Below are positions 9,286 to 18,082 of a DNA stretch of 64,000 nt, one piece after another. The DNA is from JAENVT01 sp963805445. GTDB lineage: Bacteria > Actinomycetota > Acidimicrobiia > Acidimicrobiales > Ilumatobacteraceae. The translations under genes and the position numbers were made by a program. The stretch covers positions 17,355-81,354 of the forward strand of contig CAWDUI010000014.1 in assembly GCA_963805445.1 (NCBI GenBank), in the 5' to 3' direction. Position 1 is the stretch's first letter. Each line of letters begins with the position of its first letter. A model generated the notes under the pieces. It made no database searches. It was not told the DNA's origin and was given only the letters and a program-made list of their open reading frames with translations.

Positions 9286-9720
9286 TCAATCGATGAGGCG
9301 GTAGCCCACCGAAAGATCAGCAGCGCCGGCGCGCAACAGTGGCGCATCAACGGTGACCGCGATCGATGCGTCGAGGAGCAGCGCTGCACCAAGTGCCTCT
9401 GCGTTCAAGAAGTTCAACGGCCGGGTCACCGCCAGAGCCTGCATGACCGGCACGACGACACGAAGGCTAAGCAGTCCGATCTGGTCGGGCAGGTCCTCCA
9501 GAGAGGCCGACACTCGTTGACGAACCGAGACGTCAAGGGCTTGGAATCGACCCGACAACGCCCCGGTCCCGGTCCCGGTTCCGGCGGTGACGGCCCGGCC
9601 GAGCCGGTAATACCAGGAACCTGTTGTGAACACCTCGCCGTTGGCCACAGCAGCGGTGATGTCGTCGGGGGCCGTGTCGCTCAACACGGCGAGCAGCACC
9701 TGGTCGTCGATGACGATCAA
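9286..9720 (-). CDS. PIN-domain toxin, VapC-like
   Basis: The 144-residue protein opens with MIVIDDQVLLAVLS, matching the first acidic strand of PIN-domain ribonucleases. It ends with an ASIAVTVDAPLLRAGAADLS stretch that fits the conserved C-terminal acidic strand and helix. It lies nine bases downstream of a small probable antitoxin gene on the same strand. VapC-type toxins are RNases held inactive by the antitoxin. The middle part is divergent (a GTGTGTG-rich loop), so the exact subclass is unclear. The pair could stabilise the element in the host (inference). Confidence 0.7.
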   Translation of the reverse strand: MIVIDDQVLLAVLSDTAPDDITAAVANGEVFTTGSWYYRLGRAVTAGTGTGTGALSGRFQALDVSVRQRVSASLEDLPDQIGLLSLRVVVPVMQALAVTRPLNFLNAEALGAALLLDASIAVTVDAPLLRAGAADLSVGYRLID

Positions 9721-9729
9721 GTTGGTGGA

Positions 9730-9954
9730 CTACTGAACAGCGAGGTCGGGGTCAGCGGCCGCGATTGCGACGAGAGCCCGCTCGTAGCCGCCGTCGCGCC
9801 GCCAGTCGGCAACGATCTCGCGTGCCTCATCAGTGAACACAGACTCGATCGGGCCGGCACGACGCGGGGTCAATTCGCCCGACTCAGCAGCGCGGGCACG
9901 ACCGCGTTCGACGACCCTTGCAAGATTCTCATCAAGCCGTTGCCGTGTCGCCAT
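9730..9954 (-). CDS. Probable antitoxin of the PIN-domain pair
   Basis: This 74-residue, Arg- and Glu-rich protein (MATRQRLDENLARVVERGRA) lies directly upstream of the PIN gene on the same strand. Its size, charge and position fit a VapB-type antitoxin with an N-terminal DNA-binding helix and a C-terminal tail (ADWRRDGGYERALVAIA) that would plug the toxin active site. I cannot assign a named antitoxin fold, so the function rests mainly on gene order. Confidence 0.65.
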   Translation of the reverse strand: MATRQRLDENLARVVERGRARAAESGELTPRRAGPIESVFTDEAREIVADWRRDGGYERALVAIAAADPDLAVQ

Positions 9955-10064
9955 ACCCGAAGTGTACCCACGTCGTCATTCCCCCGACAGCGACTGTGCC
10001 AAATCGGATGCGGCGTCTCGACCGATCGATTCGTGATGGCCGTGCTGGACGGCCGAGCGGTGCG

Positions 10065-10814
10065 TCAGTTGGTTCGTTTACTCGGTCGGTAGCGGGTCGA
10101 AACCGTGGGTCGCTCCCCTCCCACGATGCCGCCGACAACCAGCACTCTCTGGACCGAGACACGATCGTTGAGGTACCCGAACGGATCGTCAGGTTTGGGA
10201 GCATGATTCGCGGCGTAGCCGTCGGTAGTCAGCTGCCGCACTTTGGCGAGGCTGTCGAGCAGCGCTTGAACTAGGTCGCTGTTCTCCGAAGCGAACTGGC
10301 CGAGTGCAGCTTTGAGGAGCTCTTCTCTCTTCACGTCGATCCCCGCCCATTCGTCGGCGCTCGGGTAGCCGGCGGAGCCGAGGAGTTCGTCGTGGAGGAT
10401 CGAGCCGGGTGCGCCGAGTAGGTCGAGGATGCGTGCGAGGTACCACTGCCAGGCGTCCTCGTCTCCGAACACGTCGACGGCCATCGTCGCCGCGTGTTCG
10501 TAGAGACCGGGGATTGGGCTGGCTTCTCTTCGCTCTGGGGGGAGGAAGAACCAGGCGATGGGCAGCCCGAAGGCTCGGGCGAAGGCGGCCAGTTCGGCGA
10601 CGTCGATGACGCGTTGGCGACGGGAGGTGTAGGTCTTTTCGACGGCGGAGAGCCCAGCGGCGGTGATCGGGCGTCCGAGTGTCTTGGAGATCTCGGCGGC
10701 GGCGTCTTCTTGGGTCCACCCGCGCAGTCGGCGTGCTTGGTAGACGTTGTGGGCGACGACTTGGTGGACGGTGAGATCGTCTGGTGTCGGTTTACGTGCG
10801 GAGGGGCGGGCCAC
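10065..10814 (-). CDS. XRE-family HTH regulator
   Basis: The frame is open up to an ATG at 10889, but a GTG at 10814 is my preferred start. The longer start would place the gene 12 bp from the divergent gene and over the repeats described next. The 249-residue product has an HTH_3 domain near its N terminus (VHQVVAHNVYQARRLRGWTQ, then TLGRPITAAGLSAVEK) and a longer C-terminal region with PIAWFFLPPERRE. It is probably the repressor that controls element excision and mobilisation, judging from its place opposite the excisionase-like gene. No protease motif (HExxH) is seen, so an ImmA-type role is not supported. Confidence 0.75.
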   Translation of the reverse strand: MARPSARKPTPDDLTVHQVVAHNVYQARRLRGWTQEDAAAEISKTLGRPITAAGLSAVEKTYTSRRQRVIDVAELAAFARAFGLPIAWFFLPPERREASPIPGLYEHAATMAVDVFGDEDAWQWYLARILDLLGAPGSILHDELLGSAGYPSADEWAGIDVKREELLKAALGQFASENSDLVQALLDSLAKVRQLTTDGYAANHAPKPDDPFGYLNDRVSVQRVLVVGGIVGGERPTVSTRYRPSKRTN

Positions 10815-10833
10815 ACCGAACAGGTTAGACGCG

Positions 10834-10890
10834 AATGCAGACCTTGTCAGCTTTTCCGTTGTGTGCAATAATGCGGACTCGTTCTGCATT
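10834..10890. promoter_or_regulatory. Operator-like half-sites between the divergent regulator and excisionase-like genes
   Basis: AATGC[A/G]GA half-sites occur at 10834-10841 and 10870-10877, with an inverted copy TCTGCATT at 10883-10890. The last two form an imperfect palindrome (7 of 8 pairs) around CTCGT. They lie between the XRE gene and the excisionase-like gene and could be bound by the XRE protein (inference). Confidence 0.5.
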
Positions 10891-10901
10891 AGGAGCTAAC
10901 G

Positions 10902-11117
10902 ATGTTGGATCATCTGCCGGCGTTCCTGACCGTCGAACAGGCTGCTGTGGAGTTGCAGCTGGGTCGATCGAAGGCCTACGAGCTGACGGTCGAGTGGGAA
11001 CGCACTGCCGGCCGGTCGGGTCTGCCATTCGTGTGGTTCGGCCATCAGAAGCGGATCCCGACCAACTGGTTGATCCGCCTCGCCGAGGCCGTCCCCGACC
11101 GTCCCCAGCTGTCGTAG
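10902..11117 (+). CDS. Excisionase-family small HTH protein
   Basis: The 71-residue protein reads FLTVEQAAVELQLGRSKAYE then GLPFVWFGHQKRIPTNWLIR, the winged-helix (MerR-like, HTH_17) pattern of excisionases and related DNA-binding proteins. TAGGAG lies six bases before the ATG. It is divergent from the XRE gene and first in a rightward run leading to the relaxase. It is likely a recombination directionality factor, or alternatively a transcriptional activator of the mobilisation genes. Confidence 0.8.
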   Translation: MLDHLPAFLTVEQAAVELQLGRSKAYELTVEWERTAGRSGLPFVWFGHQKRIPTNWLIRLAEAVPDRPQLS

Positions 11118-11127
11118 GACGCCCGGT

Positions 11128-11665
11128 GTGATTGCCACCGAACCCGTCGAGCGCGGCGTGGTTGTCTGGTCGCACGCCCGCGATATGTTGCGCGTCTTTC
11201 GCCCGCAGGTGTGGGTCGTTCTGCAGGACCTCGCTCTGGATGCGGAGTGGCGTGATGGTCGGTTGGTTGCGTCGAGTTCGGCGCGCTTGGTCGCGGAACA
11301 TCTCCACATCGATCCTGGGACTGCCGCCGCGGCACTGCGGGCACTGCGCGACCGTGGAGGTTGCAGAGCTGTGCCAGACATCGGGAGCGGCGGGACGCTT
11401 CGGACTCGCCTCCTACACCTTGCGACTACCTCCCGGTCTAGAGATTCTTCCACCACGGCTGAGAACTCCGCACGCCGGAGATCCGCATGGGGAAATTCCG
11501 CACACGGAGCAACCCCTCGCGGAGAAGCCGCTTGCGGAGCAGCCGTGCACGGGTCAGGCGCACACGGACCCTGGAGCACGTCCGGCACGGCCGGCCCGCC
11601 GTCGGACGGCGTCGCACGAGCAATGGTCACAGGGCACCCTCGATCTCGGGACCGGGAACACGTGA
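11128..11665 (+). CDS. Accessory DNA-binding protein of the mobilisation module (one frameshift)
   Basis: Reading from the GTG at 11128 gives MIATEPVERGVVVWSHARDM then an HTH-like segment SSARLVAEHLHIDPGTAAAA and LRALRDRG. At about 11358 an extra G puts the sequence out of frame. The other frame continues naturally as VAELCQTSGAAGRFGLASYT and a Pro/Thr/His-rich tail to the stop at 11665. Joined length is about 178 residues. Small HTH proteins of this form lie before TrwC-type relaxases in actinobacterial elements, and this one sits 75 bp upstream of the relaxase gene. The function is inferred from position. Confidence 0.6.
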
Positions 11666-11740
11666 GCGCCGGGAAGTTCGCCTGCCCGAAGGGCTGGCAA
11701 GTGTCTACCGAGATTTTGGTGCCTGGATGGGTGGTGTCGG

Positions 11741-14700
11741 GTGTTGACGGTGACGGCGTTGACGAACGCCGAGTACCTGTTGGGGTCGGTGGCGTTGGGG
11801 ATCGACGAGTACTACATGGGTGTCGGTGAGGCACCTGGGGTGTGGATGGGACGCTGGTCTGCGGGGCTCGGTGTTGCGGGTGTGGTCGAAGCTGACGCGT
11901 TGCGGGCGTTGATCGACGGGAACGATCCGACGTCTGGGGCGCCGCTGTTGGTCGGGTTGCGCGAGCGAAAGGTGAAGGCGTTCGATCTGACCTTCTCGGC
12001 GCCGAAGGGGGCATCGCTGTTGTGGGCGCTCGGATCCGAACCGGTCGCCGATGTGGTCATGGGCGCCCATCGCGGGGCGGTCGCCGTCGCGCTCGGGTTC
12101 TTGGAGGAACGCGCTGCCCTGGCCCGGATCCAAGTCGACGGGCTACGACGCCACGTGCCGACCGAGGGGTGGGCGGTCGCCGGGTTCGTGCATCGCACTT
12201 CTCGCGCCGGTGACCCGCAGCTCCACACTCATTGTCTGGTCCCCAACGTCGTGCGCCGCGAGGACGGCCGGTGTGTGGCGATCGCCGCCCGACCGATGTT
12301 CGTGTGGGCCCGCGCCGCCGGATCGATCTATCAAGCCGAGCTGCAACGGCTGCTCAGCTTGCGGCTCGGTGTCGAATGGCAGGCCGACCGCAACAACACC
12401 CGCGAGATCGCCGGGTTCACCCCAGAGGCGTTGCGCACCTTCTCGAAACGGACCGTCGAGATCGAAGCCGAACTCGAAGCGACCGGCGCCAGCTACGAGG
12501 CGCCGGCGTTGCGGATGCGTGCCGACAACCAAGCGTCACTGACGACCCGTCCGGCCAAAGACCACACCGCCACGCCCGAATTGCTCTTCGGACGGTGGCA
12601 GACCGAGGCCGCCGAGATCGGCTTGGAGATCGGAACCGGGCTGGATCGTCGGGTGTGTTGGCGTGACCCCGATCTGCGGGCGGTCGAGTTCGACGAGATC
12701 GCGCGCCGTCTCGTCGACGACGAACGTGGGTTGTGCGCTCATTCCGCTCGGTTCGCCGAACACGACGTGATCGCCCACGTCGCCGGTCTCGCCTCCGGCC
12801 GGCTGTCGACGGTCGAGATCATCGACATCGCCGAACGATTCCTGGGATCGGATCTGGTCGTGCGCCTTACTCCCAATGCCTCTAAGTCGGGATGGGAGCC
12901 GGCCCGGTGGTCGACTGTCGCCCAACGCGACATCGAGGACGACACCCTCGTCATTCTCGACCGGCTCACCGCCCGAGCCGGCACGGCCATCGCGGAGCCG
13001 ATCATCGCCGGGCGGCTCGCTGCTGTCGGGTTCTTGGGAGCGGATCAGTGTCAAGCGGTGTCGACGCTGTGTGGCCCGGGCGGATCGGTGCGCGCGGTGC
13101 TGGCCCCCGCCGGGTACGGCAAGACCGCGATGGCCCACGTCGCCGCCGGCTGCGCCACCACCGACGGGCGGCCCGTGATCGCCGTCGCCACCACCGCGAA
13201 AGCAGTCGCCGAACTCGAGGCCGCCGGCCTTCCGGCGCGCACGATCGCCCGCTTCCGCTACGACCTCTGCGACGGACCGCTGCCGGCCGGGGCGGTCGTC
13301 ATCCTCGATGAGATCTCCCAAACCTCAACCCTCGACGCCCACAGCGTCCTCGCCGCCGTCGACGCCTGTCCCGCGGGTCAGCTGTGGGTCCTCGGCGACC
13401 CACGCCAAGCACCGTCCGTGAAGGCCGGCGGAATCGCCGCCGAGATCGAAGCACGCGCCGAGGCCGCGACCATTCCTGCAGCCTGGCTGACCGTCAACCG
13501 TCGACAAACCGACCCCGACGACCGCCACGCACTGGGCATCTTGCGCTGCGGCGACGCGTTCGCATCACAACAGCTGCGCCGCGACCACGGATGGGAACAC
13601 ACCGAAGCCACCCCAGACGACACCCGACGGGCGATGGCCGACGCCGTCACCACCGACATCGTCACCCACGGCCCTCACAACACCATCGCCCTCGTCGTGT
13701 CTCACGCCCAAGCCGAAGACATCACCGATCGCATCCGCCGTCGACTCACCGACGCCGGCGCCATCACAGGGACGACGATCACCGGACCGGGATGGACAAC
13801 CGATCGCCAATACCAAACGGGCGATCGGATGCTGCTCCACAGCCGACACGGTGACCGCCACTCCCCGCTCGTCAACGGCACCGTCGGCACCATCACCGCC
13901 GTCGACGAACACGGTGTGCTGTTCCAACCCGACCGCGGCCAAACCATGCGACTCCCAACCAGGTTCATCCAAGGCGCCCGGGCGGACGGCTCGCCGAACG
14001 TGACGCATGCTTGGGCACGCACCGTCGACGGCGCCCAAGGTGGCACCTGGGGCCACGTCCACCTCCTCGGCACAGCCGCCCTCGATGCCTACCGCGGCTA
14101 CACCGCCCAATCCCGCTCCGTGCAACCCACCCACACCTGGAACACCGCCAACCTGCCCACCGTCGACTTCGGAGGCCGCCTCGCCCACGATCTCGACCCC
14201 GACGATCAAGTCGCCACCGCGCTCTCTCGCATCCCCGACACCACCATGGCCGCCGTCAACGACCCATGGACCATCGACACCGAGCTGCGCGAACTGATCG
14301 CCACCCACCAACACATCCTCGAACGGCAACCACCAGACCGACAACGCCAGCTCGACCACGCCGTCCGCCAACTCGCAGCCGCCAGAACAAGACTCGACTC
14401 CGCCAACACCGCCGTCGACAACGCCCGCCAGACGCTCGACGGCATCGGCGTGCTCGCCCCGCTCACCAGAGGCGGTCGCGCCCAACGACGAGAATTCGAG
14501 AACCAGTTGTCGAGCCGACAAGCCGCAGCGATCGATGCCGCCGGATTCGTCGCCACCGCCGACGCCGAAGTCGCTCGGCTCACTCGAGAGCAGGCCGCCC
14601 ACGATCGCCATCAACACGACCACGGATGGCGGCGAGACGCCATCGACAACACCCGAGACATGCTCGACCAACACTGGACAGACGTCGCCCTCGCCTGCGT

Positions 14701-15508
14701 CCGCGCCGACCAAACCCTCGCCTACGGCGTCCAACCACTACGCATCGGCCGCCAACACCTCGCCGACCAACTCGCCACCATTGAAGCCTCCCTCCGACCC
14801 GACCTCAGTGCCGATCGAGAACGCGCCCGCACCACCCTGCGCACCGAGAGCACGGCCAGATACGACGCCGAACGACAACTCGCCCGCAGCCAAGCCGCCC
14901 TCGATGAGCAACTGGCCCGCCGCTGGCCGCGACGCGACAAGACCGCCATCAGCCAATCCACCAACGACGTCCACGTCGCCCGCCAACTCGTCACCGACAC
15001 CCAGCGAAACGAGAACACGGCCCAACAACACCTCGCCGACATCGACCGCCACCAAAAGACCCGGGCGACCGAACTCGCCGCCACCGCAACACAACGACAC
15101 ACACTCAGCCACGACATCGGCCAACTCGACAGCGCACTCCAACTCACCCGTACCGACCGCGTGCTGCAGCTCGCCGACCATCCCACCCAGCTCCACCTCG
15201 ACATCCTCGGACCCGTCCCCACAGGGACCGCCGGCCGAGCCGTCTGGTGCCACCAAGCAAACCGACTCGAACACCACCTCGACCACGCCAACCGCAACGA
15301 CGCCACATGGCAACAGCTCATCGACGACCTCAGCATCACACCCACCCTCACCCACATCGCAGATCGACACATCGCCATCCAGCACCGCCAGGTCCGCCCA
15401 ACCGACTGGGTACCCATCACCCAGCACGCCGCCGCGATACAAGCCACGGCCATCGAACACGTCCAACCCGCTCCGCAGCACGGAGCCGAACTCGGCATCG
15501 GCCTCTAA
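11741..15508 (+). CDS. MobF-family relaxase-helicase (TrwC/TraI type)
   Basis: This 1255-residue protein would nick the element at its transfer origin and unwind it. The N-terminal relaxase domain has candidate catalytic tyrosines at Y12 and Y24/Y25 (DEYYMGVGE), FDLTFSAPKGASLLWAL at 81-97 and the metal-binding three-histidine motif H151, H162, H164 (FVHRTSRAGDPQLHTH). A RecD-like helicase follows, with Walker A APAGYGKT at 455-462, Walker B VVILDEISQ and a late motif TVDGAQGGTWGHVHLL. The last 400 residues are coiled-coil rich in Gln, Arg and Ala. Start is a GTG at 11741. No TraG/VirD4 coupling protein is seen next to it. Confidence 0.93.
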   Translation: MLTVTALTNAEYLLGSVALGIDEYYMGVGEAPGVWMGRWSAGLGVAGVVEADALRALIDGNDPTSGAPLLVGLRERKVKAFDLTFSAPKGASLLWALGSEPVADVVMGAHRGAVAVALGFLEERAALARIQVDGLRRHVPTEGWAVAGFVHRTSRAGDPQLHTHCLVPNVVRREDGRCVAIAARPMFVWARAAGSIYQAELQRLLSLRLGVEWQADRNNTREIAGFTPEALRTFSKRTVEIEAELEATGASYEAPALRMRADNQASLTTRPAKDHTATPELLFGRWQTEAAEIGLEIGTGLDRRVCWRDPDLRAVEFDEIARRLVDDERGLCAHSARFAEHDVIAHVAGLASGRLSTVEIIDIAERFLGSDLVVRLTPNASKSGWEPARWSTVAQRDIEDDTLVILDRLTARAGTAIAEPIIAGRLAAVGFLGADQCQAVSTLCGPGGSVRAVLAPAGYGKTAMAHVAAGCATTDGRPVIAVATTAKAVAELEAAGLPARTIARFRYDLCDGPLPAGAVVILDEISQTSTLDAHSVLAAVDACPAGQLWVLGDPRQAPSVKAGGIAAEIEARAEAATIPAAWLTVNRRQTDPDDRHALGILRCGDAFASQQLRRDHGWEHTEATPDDTRRAMADAVTTDIVTHGPHNTIALVVSHAQAEDITDRIRRRLTDAGAITGTTITGPGWTTDRQYQTGDRMLLHSRHGDRHSPLVNGTVGTITAVDEHGVLFQPDRGQTMRLPTRFIQGARADGSPNVTHAWARTVDGAQGGTWGHVHLLGTAALDAYRGYTAQSRSVQPTHTWNTANLPTVDFGGRLAHDLDPDDQVATALSRIPDTTMAAVNDPWTIDTELRELIATHQHILERQPPDRQRQLDHAVRQLAAARTRLDSANTAVDNARQTLDGIGVLAPLTRGGRAQRREFENQLSSRQAAAIDAAGFVATADAEVARLTREQAAHDRHQHDHGWRRDAIDNTRDMLDQHWTDVALACVRADQTLAYGVQPLRIGRQHLADQLATIEASLRPDLSADRERARTTLRTESTARYDAERQLARSQAALDEQLARRWPRRDKTAISQSTNDVHVARQLVTDTQRNENTAQQHLADIDRHQKTRATELAATATQRHTLSHDIGQLDSALQLTRTDRVLQLADHPTQLHLDILGPVPTGTAGRAVWCHQANRLEHHLDHANRNDATWQQLIDDLSITPTLTHIADRHIAIQHRQVRPTDWVPITQHAAAIQATAIEHVQPAPQHGAELGIGL

Positions 15509-15618
15509 CCTCCCCAAGCGAGGCGCAGCGAGGGCGCTATTCGTAGCGGGCGCTGATGTCATCTCCCGTGAAGCATCAGGCCATTCCATCTGGAGTCCGA
15601 TCCTTACCGAAGCGTGAC

Positions 15619-16629
15619 TCAGAAATCGATGGTCGGCTCGTCGCTGACGGACAGGGTCAGCACCGCAGTGTGGATCAGTCCATTGCGCTCGATCAAGCGT
15701 TCAAGATTCCGGAGCTCGCTGGCGATCTCGCCCTCGCGTCGATCACCAATGAGGTCCACGGCGGCGACAACGTACAGCTGAGCGGGACCGACGAACTCCA
15801 GATGCAAATATGTGATCCGCTCGATCTCGGCTTGCGCAGCGATCGTCCGACCAACCGACGTGCGCGCTTCGTCGCTGGGCGTCGCTCCGATCAGGTAGTG
15901 GCGATTTCGGCCAATCAAGATCACGGCGGTGACACCGAGGAGCAGCCCGATCAAGATTGAACCGATCGAGTCGTAGAGTGGATCGCCAGTGACCTGATGC
16001 AGCACGATGCCCACGAAGGCGATCGCGAGGCCGACGACTGCAGCACCGTCCTCGGCGATGACCGCGCGGAGGGTCGGGTTCGAACCGTTCAACGCGTAGT
16101 CAAACGTTGACCGCCTGTACTGTGCGGCAACCTTGCGAGCTTGAAGGAGCGACTGGATGAGGGAACCAGTTTCGAGGACCGCTGCAACCGCCAGGACGGC
16201 GTACGCGATACTGAAGCGCGTTGCGTCGTTGGGTTTGAGCAGTTCTTGCACGCCGTGCTGGACCGACACGACCGCGCCGGCCATAAAGACGCCGATCGCT
16301 GCGAACATCGACCAAATGTAGGACTCGCGGCCGTAACCCAACGGGTGCTGCGGATCGCTGGGCTTGGATGACTTGCGCTCAGCGATCAACAAGAACACCT
16401 CGTTCCCAGCGTCGGCCCAGGAATGTGCGGCCTCGGCCAGCATGGAGGCGGAGGCGGTCACAACGGCGGCGCTGGTCTTGGCGATGGCGACTGCGACGTT
16501 GGCGAGGAACGCGATCATGACTGACCGAGCGCTGTCGCCGGAATGCTGTGGACTTGTCGCATTGTCTGTCACGCTGCGCGACGAACGTTGCTCCATCCGG
16601 TCAAGAGGAGCGGGGGTCATGCCAACCAC
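15619..16629 (-). CDS. Cation diffusion facilitator family transporter
   Basis: The 336-residue inner-membrane protein has six predicted membrane segments. It would export divalent metal ions (Zn, Fe, Mn or similar) in exchange for protons. The second segment has MLAEAAHSWADAGNE, the HxxxD metal site of the family. The fifth segment has IAEDGAAVVGL, where an E-D pair replaces the usual HxxxD, a variant seen in the SLC30A9-like branch. A YLHLEF/VAAVDL cytoplasmic domain closes the protein. An internal ATG at 16596 is an alternative start. It converges on the relaxase gene. Confidence 0.88.
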   Translation of the reverse strand: MVGMTPAPLDRMEQRSSRSVTDNATSPQHSGDSARSVMIAFLANVAVAIAKTSAAVVTASASMLAEAAHSWADAGNEVFLLIAERKSSKPSDPQHPLGYGRESYIWSMFAAIGVFMAGAVVSVQHGVQELLKPNDATRFSIAYAVLAVAAVLETGSLIQSLLQARKVAAQYRRSTFDYALNGSNPTLRAVIAEDGAAVVGLAIAFVGIVLHQVTGDPLYDSIGSILIGLLLGVTAVILIGRNRHYLIGATPSDEARTSVGRTIAAQAEIERITYLHLEFVGPAQLYVVAAVDLIGDRREGEIASELRNLERLIERNGLIHTAVLTLSVSDEPTIDF

Positions 16630-16752
16630 CTACCGGAACTTGATCGTCGCGGCGACGAAATGAGTATGCGAAGACTTGAGAATTCGACACGGGGACACCC
16701 CGTCCCGCTCAGCGCTCTGTTCTGGTCGACTACGAGGGAGGTGAACTGTGGA

Positions 16753-16802
16753 CCTCGGTGGCCCGCCCCCAGGGGACGGGTGGAAGGGGCGGGCTCCCGA
16801 GG
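16753..16802 (-). terminator. GC-rich hairpin downstream of the DUF6458 gene (copy 1)
   Basis: CCTCGG pairs with CCGAGG and GCCCGCCCC with GGGGCGGGC around a 16-base loop. No T-tract follows. About 85 bp here (16750-16835) are very similar to 56814-56898. It lies downstream of a leftward gene, so a terminator is likely, but another RNA role is possible. Confidence 0.55.
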
Positions 16803-16965
16803 TGACGAGATTCGTTCCCGGCCGACGGCTCCGCGAAACGTTTCTCTGCTGAAAATTTTCATCACGCATGTTGCCGATTGATCCTCGCCGCTCTATCAGC
16901 CAACGGAAGCCACGGCTAGGACGGACATGTCGGGGCTTTGCGGTCAGGATCTCGCACGACTTAGC

Positions 16966-17202
16966 TTAGAAGTTGGTGCGCTCGCTCTCGATGACAGTAC
17001 GGCCGTCGCCGGAAATGTGGCTCTCGCGCACGTTGTGAAAGCCCAGCATCGTGCCGCGCACGAGCGAGGCAATCAACCCAACGATGCCTACCACGAACAG
17101 AATGATCCCGATCATATGAATATCGAACCCGCTCGTCGTGTCCTTCACGGCCCACGCCATGATTGCACCAGCCGCGATCAGCAGAATGCTAAGTGCTCCC
17201 AT
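16966..17202 (-). CDS. Small DUF6458-like membrane protein (copy 1)
   Basis: This 78-residue protein has two membrane segments (MGALSILLIAAGAIMAWAV and HMIGIILFVVGIVGLIASL) followed by a short polar tail, RESHISGDGRTVIESERTNF. AGGAGG precedes the ATG. It is clearly paralogous to the protein at 58418-58657: both open with MGALSILLIAAGA and end with the same SGDG..V.E.ERT pattern. The family is common in actinobacteria and of unknown function. Confidence 0.85.
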   Translation of the reverse strand: MGALSILLIAAGAIMAWAVKDTTSGFDIHMIGIILFVVGIVGLIASLVRGTMLGFHNVRESHISGDGRTVIESERTNF

Positions 17203-17497
17203 TGAAATTGACCTCCTGTTCCAGCGGCACTCGCCTGATGTAGTTGCCGTTTGATGAAGAGACTCTCCAGCGGCGAACCTCGATAAACGTGCGTTCCAAT
17301 GTGAGTTCGCCCTTCAATTCTGGATGCTGTCGCCTTCCGGCTTGATGGCTCACCCGCGTAGCTGCATGAGGGCGGCCACGCGACAACTCCAGCGAGCACG
17401 GGGGGTCACACCACCGTGGTCGCCGATCTCTCGTAACGTCGAGTGTGCCTCATCTCGCGCGACATGGTGCGGCTGTGCAACTCGAAGCTCGCTCAGT

Positions 17498-17815
17498 TCA
17501 AACGGCGTCTCGTTCGAGGAGACCTTCGAGCTTGGTGATGTTCAGCACGCGACGGACAGCCGGCGACGCATCGCGGATCCGGAGCGAGCCTCCCGCCTGG
17601 CACATTGCAGTTGCCGTTTCAAGCACCACACGGAGCCCGGACGAGTCCATGAATCCGACGTCGGACATCACTACCACCGCCGACGTGGTCGGTTCGAGTC
17701 GGTCCAATACTGCTTGCAGACCTGTCGAGGTCTCCGCGTCAAGCTCACCACAAATCGTCAAAATTGCCCCGTCGTCGACGCTCGACAGGTCGACATGGAA
17801 TCCGTTGCCCTCCAT
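17498..17815 (-). CDS. STAS-domain anti-sigma factor antagonist
   Basis: The 105-residue protein starts at the ATG at 17815, which is preceded by GAGGGTG. The frame is open further upstream but that part is not like the family. It has the STAS fold pattern ILTICGELDAET, then VVMSDVGFMDSSGLRVVLET. DSSG contains the serine phosphorylated in SpoIIAA/RsbV-type switches. Unphosphorylated forms bind an anti-sigma kinase and free a stress sigma factor. The RsbU-like phosphatase at 19841-22057 is a plausible activator. No RsbW-type kinase gene is seen in the window. Confidence 0.88.
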   Translation of the reverse strand: MEGNGFHVDLSSVDDGAILTICGELDAETSTGLQAVLDRLEPTTSAVVVMSDVGFMDSSGLRVVLETATAMCQAGGSLRIRDASPAVRRVLNITKLEGLLERDAV

Positions 17816-18082
17816 AGCACACCCTCGATTCTGGCGACCGGGGTCTGGGGCCGCCAACCCGACAATGTCGCCCACATCTTTACTCTCACCCACGACGCAG
17901 TCAAGACGAAGCTTCCTCAATTCGGCCTCTTGGGCTGGGCTGATGCTGCAGCTGCCGGAGCAAGAATCGACAAATCATTGCGCCGTGCGACAAGACGCGG
18001 TCCAGCATGTACAGCGCCAGATGGGTCAGTTTGAGGCGTCTTGGTGAGCGGGGCGAGGGAGACCGAAGAGCCCCGCGACACC

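Noticed and set aside
13565..14734. 389-codon reverse-strand frame across the relaxase gene
   Set aside because: It is a Gly/Val-rich antisense shadow of the relaxase coding frame, with no ribosome site and no recognised domain.
16753..16802. 6C RNA or another named actinobacterial small RNA
   Set aside because: There is a C-rich stem, but the C residues lie in paired arms and not in two loops. A terminator-like hairpin is the simpler reading.
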